Positions 4,591 to 7,512 of a DNA stretch of 7,512 bases are shown piece by piece. This DNA is from Vulcanimicrobiota bacterium (GTDB lineage: Bacteria; Vulcanimicrobiota; Vulcanimicrobiia; Eremiobacterales; Eremiobacteraceae), in NCBI GenBank assembly GCA_019232725.1, contig JAFANK010000281.1, positions 1 through 7,512 of the forward strand. Direction: 5' to 3'. Every line of letters begins with the position of its first letter. Position 1 is the first letter of the stretch. Below the pieces are notes generated by a model. The model was given only the letters and a program-made list of their open reading frames with translations, ran no database searches and was not told the DNA's origin. Both the position numbers and the translations under genes were made by a program.

Positions 4591-7512
4591 ATGCGAATGA
4601 TCGGGATCCTCCGCATCGCGCTCTTGACGCTTTCCATCGTGGTGATCCAGGCAACGTGGACACTGGCTGGCACGACTGGGAGCATCGAGGGCAAGGTGTC
4701 GGATCAAAACGGCAACGGCCTCGCCGGAGCCAAGGTCACCGCAGCGTCGCAGGCACAACATCAAACCGCGACGACGGGAACCAACGGCTTCTACGCGATC
4801 CTCAATCTCTCTCCAGACACCTATTCAGTGACCGCAAGCAAAGACGGGTACGACACCGCCACCGTCTACGGCACAACGGTCGTCGCTGACCAGGCCACCG
4901 CAACGGATATCAAACTTCGTCAGACGGTCAAGACCCTCGGACACGTCACGACGACGGCGACAAGCTCGGTCGTGAGCAAGACCGTCACGGGCGACCTCTA
5001 CGCGGTGAACGCGGCGTCGATCGCCAAGGCACAGGGCGCCTCGGGTGGCGCCGAGACGCTGTACAGCCAGAACAGCATCGTCGGCACGCTGCCCGGCGTC
5101 AACCGGTATGCAGTCGGCTCAGGCCCAGGCTACGGCGGTCAAGGGCAGATCAGCATGCGCGGCGGCTCGCCCGATCAAGTCGGCTACGAGCTCGACGGCA
5201 TTCCGTTGAACCGTGGCTTTGACTTCTACAACGGCACCTCGTTCAACACCAACGGATTGGCAAGTCTCGAGGTGTACACGGGCGGCGCGCCGGCCGACGC
5301 AGGCCGTGCGATGTCCGGCTATGTCAATGAGGTGATCCAGCGTGGGCGGTATCCGGGCGGCGCTGATTTCACGGCAGTCATCGGCAGCCCGCTCTATAAC
5401 CACACCGTGCAAGCAGACGTGTATGGAGCGACGCCGGATAATCACTTCAGCTACTACGTCTCGACGCTTGCGTCGAACAACTACGTGAACTTCGGCGATC
5501 GCAGCAACCTCGCCAACACCTCCTACACGGTGCCGGCGGGCGACCCCGGGTGCGGCGGCTTCAACTACGGCTTCGATTACTTCGGCATCGCGCATGGCGT
5601 GCCGCACGTGACGGCCGGTGGAGCGCCTCTCAACTGCGCGGTTCCCGTCACGCTCAACCAACCGGCCTCGCAGGCGGCGTATGCGTCCACGCCATACAAC
5701 GCCCTGCGCGACACGGCGGCAAACTTGCACTGGACGTTCGTGCATAACGGCCTCAACGACGATTTGCAAGGCCTCTACGTCATCGGCACAACGGACTCCA
5801 CGCCGTTTGGGATGTACGGCACCTACGGTGCAGACCCATCACAGACAACCGAGTTCGAGACCGGTACGACGGTCGCCCCGAACGGGATCATCGAATGGCC
5901 AACCGGCGCTTTTTACAAAGGTGCAGTTGGCCAGCCGTATTCCCGCAGTTTGCTCACCCCGCTCACCTGGCCGACGTCAGGCGGCAGCGTGACGAACTGC
6001 CCTGCCACGGGCGGTGTGAACGGCGCGACAGGTCTGCCCTTCTGCGGCGGCGAGATGCCCTCGAACTTCCAAGACAACCAAACGACGCAATACGCCATCG
6101 AGAAAGTGGCGTATACACACTCGCTGACGCAGTCGTCGTTCCTGCGCGTGTACGGGTACCAGATGTACTCGGCCTGGACTTTGAACCAGCCGATCAACGG
6201 GTTCGTCGGATTCTCGTTCTACCAGCTCCACGACAACGCGACCGGTGCTGGCCTCAATTACCAGAACCAGATCAACCAACAGAATCTGTTGAAGCTTACT
6301 GGTGATTGGTCACGTGACCTGACGCTCCGCTACAACTACGCACCGCAAGCCGTCTCGGGACCCACGTGCGCTTCTGGCGGTGCGGCCGCACCGTGCGGAC
6401 CGGGCACGACGCTGACCTCGGTCGGCATCCCGTTCAGCACGTGGAATAACGTGACGCCGCTCGACTGGGACGGCATCCTCCAAGACACGTTCAGGCCCAA
6501 CGACAAGATGCAGTTCGACGTCGGTCTGCGCTGGGATGAGTTCGGTTACCAGCTCATGCCGCAACAAATCACCGGTCGCGACGGACTCGCGTATCTGAGC
6601 GAAGAGGTCGACGGCATCTGCCTGGCGGGTTTCAACTACTCGGCAAGCGATCCGAAGGTCCTCGGCCCGAACGGCAACCAGAACTGTTCGCAGCTGCTGC
6701 TTCCGGGCGCCGCGCAGAACCCCGCGGGACTCGCAAAGGTCGCGCCCGGCGGATTTGCATGGAGCAACCCGCCGAGTTTCAACAGCTACACCGCGCTCAG
6801 CCCGCGATTCGGCGCGACGTTCAACGTCGACCCGAGAGACGTAGTTCGCTTCTCAGTCGGCCGCTACGTCCAGGCTGCGAATTCTGCGTTCCAGCAGTAC
6901 ACGAGAAATCCGGCCTTTGGACCTGGCGCTGGCACGACCTTGCTCAACAACTTCATGACGGGGTTGGGCTTCGGGGCGTACCACGACATCCTGCCGGAAG
7001 ACAGCACGAACTACGACCTCTCATTCGAGCACGAGTTCAACGGCGGCTATTCGGCCAAGATCACGCCGTACTATCGTGACACGCGCAACCAGATCCTCAG
7101 CATCCCGTTCAACCCCGCGTCGCCAAGCTTCGTCACCGGTGACAACTTCGGCAACGCGCACATCTCGGGATTTGAGTTCACGTTGCAGCGTCCAGTTGCG
7201 GCTGCAAGCGGGATCGGTGGAACGATGAACGCCACGTTCACGAACTCCAAGATCCGGTTCAACGTGCCGCGCGGCGGTACGACGTCGTTCATCAACGTGA
7301 TGAACGGTACGTCGGCAGCTAGCTGCTCGACGCCGATAACGCTGGCCAACGGTACGGTCGGATTACCGAACACCGGTATTTGCGGCTACAACAACGCCTA
7401 CGGTACCAACTACGCCATGCTCGACCCGAACGGGTACTACGCACCGTCGTTCGTGATGGCACCAACTTCAATGACCCCATCCTATGATATTGCGTGGAAT
7501 ATCAATTTCACG
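4591..7512 (+). CDS. TonB-dependent outer-membrane receptor with carboxypeptidase-regulatory domain (Oar-like), 3' truncated by window
   Basis: An open frame of 974 codons runs to the window edge without a stop. Residues 1-26 are a Sec signal peptide (basic start, hydrophobic core, T-L-A before GTTG). Residues 28-110 are a carboxypeptidase-regulatory-like beta sandwich, with GSIEGKVSDQNGNGLAGAKV, TGTNGFYAILNLSPDTYSV and a KDGY turn. Residues about 120-250 are a TonB plug: LPGVNR, SMRGG (R190), ELDGIPLN (201-207) and the terminal V-Y-T-GGAPADAGRAMSG element, which ends in an unusual YVNEVIQ where related receptors often have V-x-N-I-V/I-x-T-K. From about 255 onward alternating aromatic beta strands of the outer-membrane barrel follow. 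Receptors of this plan are usually about 1000-1200 aa, so the missing part is mainly the last strands and terminal aromatic residue. They import or export substrates using TonB energy. The substrate here is unknown. Ten Cys occur, all in five close pairs. The gene seems to be its own transcription unit, with a 212-bp upstream region. Confidence 0.93.
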   Translation, partial: MRMIGILRIALLTLSIVVIQATWTLAGTTGSIEGKVSDQNGNGLAGAKVTAASQAQHQTATTGTNGFYAILNLSPDTYSVTASKDGYDTATVYGTTVVADQATATDIKLRQTVKTLGHVTTTATSSVVSKTVTGDLYAVNAASIAKAQGASGGAETLYSQNSIVGTLPGVNRYAVGSGPGYGGQGQISMRGGSPDQVGYELDGIPLNRGFDFYNGTSFNTNGLASLEVYTGGAPADAGRAMSGYVNEVIQRGRYPGGADFTAVIGSPLYNHTVQADVYGATPDNHFSYYVSTLASNNYVNFGDRSNLANTSYTVPAGDPGCGGFNYGFDYFGIAHGVPHVTAGGAPLNCAVPVTLNQPASQAAYASTPYNALRDTAANLHWTFVHNGLNDDLQGLYVIGTTDSTPFGMYGTYGADPSQTTEFETGTTVAPNGIIEWPTGAFYKGAVGQPYSRSLLTPLTWPTSGGSVTNCPATGGVNGATGLPFCGGEMPSNFQDNQTTQYAIEKVAYTHSLTQSSFLRVYGYQMYSAWTLNQPINGFVGFSFYQLHDNATGAGLNYQNQINQQNLLKLTGDWSRDLTLRYNYAPQAVSGPTCASGGAAAPCGPGTTLTSVGIPFSTWNNVTPLDWDGILQDTFRPNDKMQFDVGLRWDEFGYQLMPQQITGRDGLAYLSEEVDGICLAGFNYSASDPKVLGPNGNQNCSQLLLPGAAQNPAGLAKVAPGGFAWSNPPSFNSYTALSPRFGATFNVDPRDVVRFSVGRYVQAANSAFQQYTRNPAFGPGAGTTLLNNFMTGLGFGAYHDILPEDSTNYDLSFEHEFNGGYSAKITPYYRDTRNQILSIPFNPASPSFVTGDNFGNAHISGFEFTLQRPVAAASGIGGTMNATFTNSKIRFNVPRGGTTSFINVMNGTSAASCSTPITLANGTVGLPNTGICGYNNAYGTNYAMLDPNGYYAPSFVMAPTSMTPSYDIAWNINFT

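Noticed and set aside
5119..5769. 216-codon - strand frame inside the receptor gene
   Set aside because: Arg/Val/Ala/Glu-rich composition typical of the antisense of a GC-rich gene. The + strand frame has clear plug and barrel motifs.

Overview
The window looks like an ordinary chromosomal stretch of a moderately GC-rich, Gram-negative-type (diderm) bacterium. The diderm inference rests on a large TonB-dependent outer-membrane receptor, Sec signal peptides and a membrane-anchored c-type cytochrome. An Oar-like receptor with an N-terminal carboxypeptidase-regulatory domain, together with a FecR/DUF6600 protein, is a combination I associate with environmental lineages such as Candidatus Eremiobacterota (WPS-2) or Acidobacteriota. 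That taxonomic guess is from memory of protein style and is tentative.

Layout. Bases 1-117 hold the C-terminal tail of a NUDIX-type hydrolase on the + strand. It converges, with a 10-nt gap, on a membrane-anchored monohaem cytochrome c encoded on the - strand (128-712). A divergent intergenic region (713-952) with two small inverted repeats leads to a 666-aa exported protein on the + strand (953-2953). This protein has a FecR-like domain, a Trp/Tyr-rich DUF6600 module, an eight-unit Asn-(Val/Ile)-Thr array and a low-complexity tail with three WDRF repeats. A perfect 12-bp hairpin follows it. A TATAAT-containing promoter then drives a compact OmpR/PhoB-type DNA-binding protein that lacks a receiver domain (3136-3651). 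Ten nucleotides downstream lies an HD-domain (cyanamide-hydratase-like) protein that may be exported (3662-4378). After a 212-bp intergenic region with a sigma-54-like -24/-12 element and small hairpins, a carboxypeptidase-regulatory/TonB-dependent receptor begins (4591). It is still open at the window end after 974 codons.

How the genes may work together. The regulator and HD gene are probably co-transcribed. The other genes look like independent units. Several products act in the envelope: cytochrome c at the membrane, FecR/DUF6600 in the periplasm or at the surface, the receptor in the outer membrane, and possibly the HD protein. A direct functional link between them is not shown by the sequence. 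I found no CRISPR array, transposase, rRNA, tRNA, phage gene or recognisable defence island. The most distinctive observations are the repeat architecture of the FecR/DUF6600 protein, the receptor's ten cysteines arranged as five close pairs, and the receiver-less regulator paired with an HD protein that has a signal-like N-terminus.
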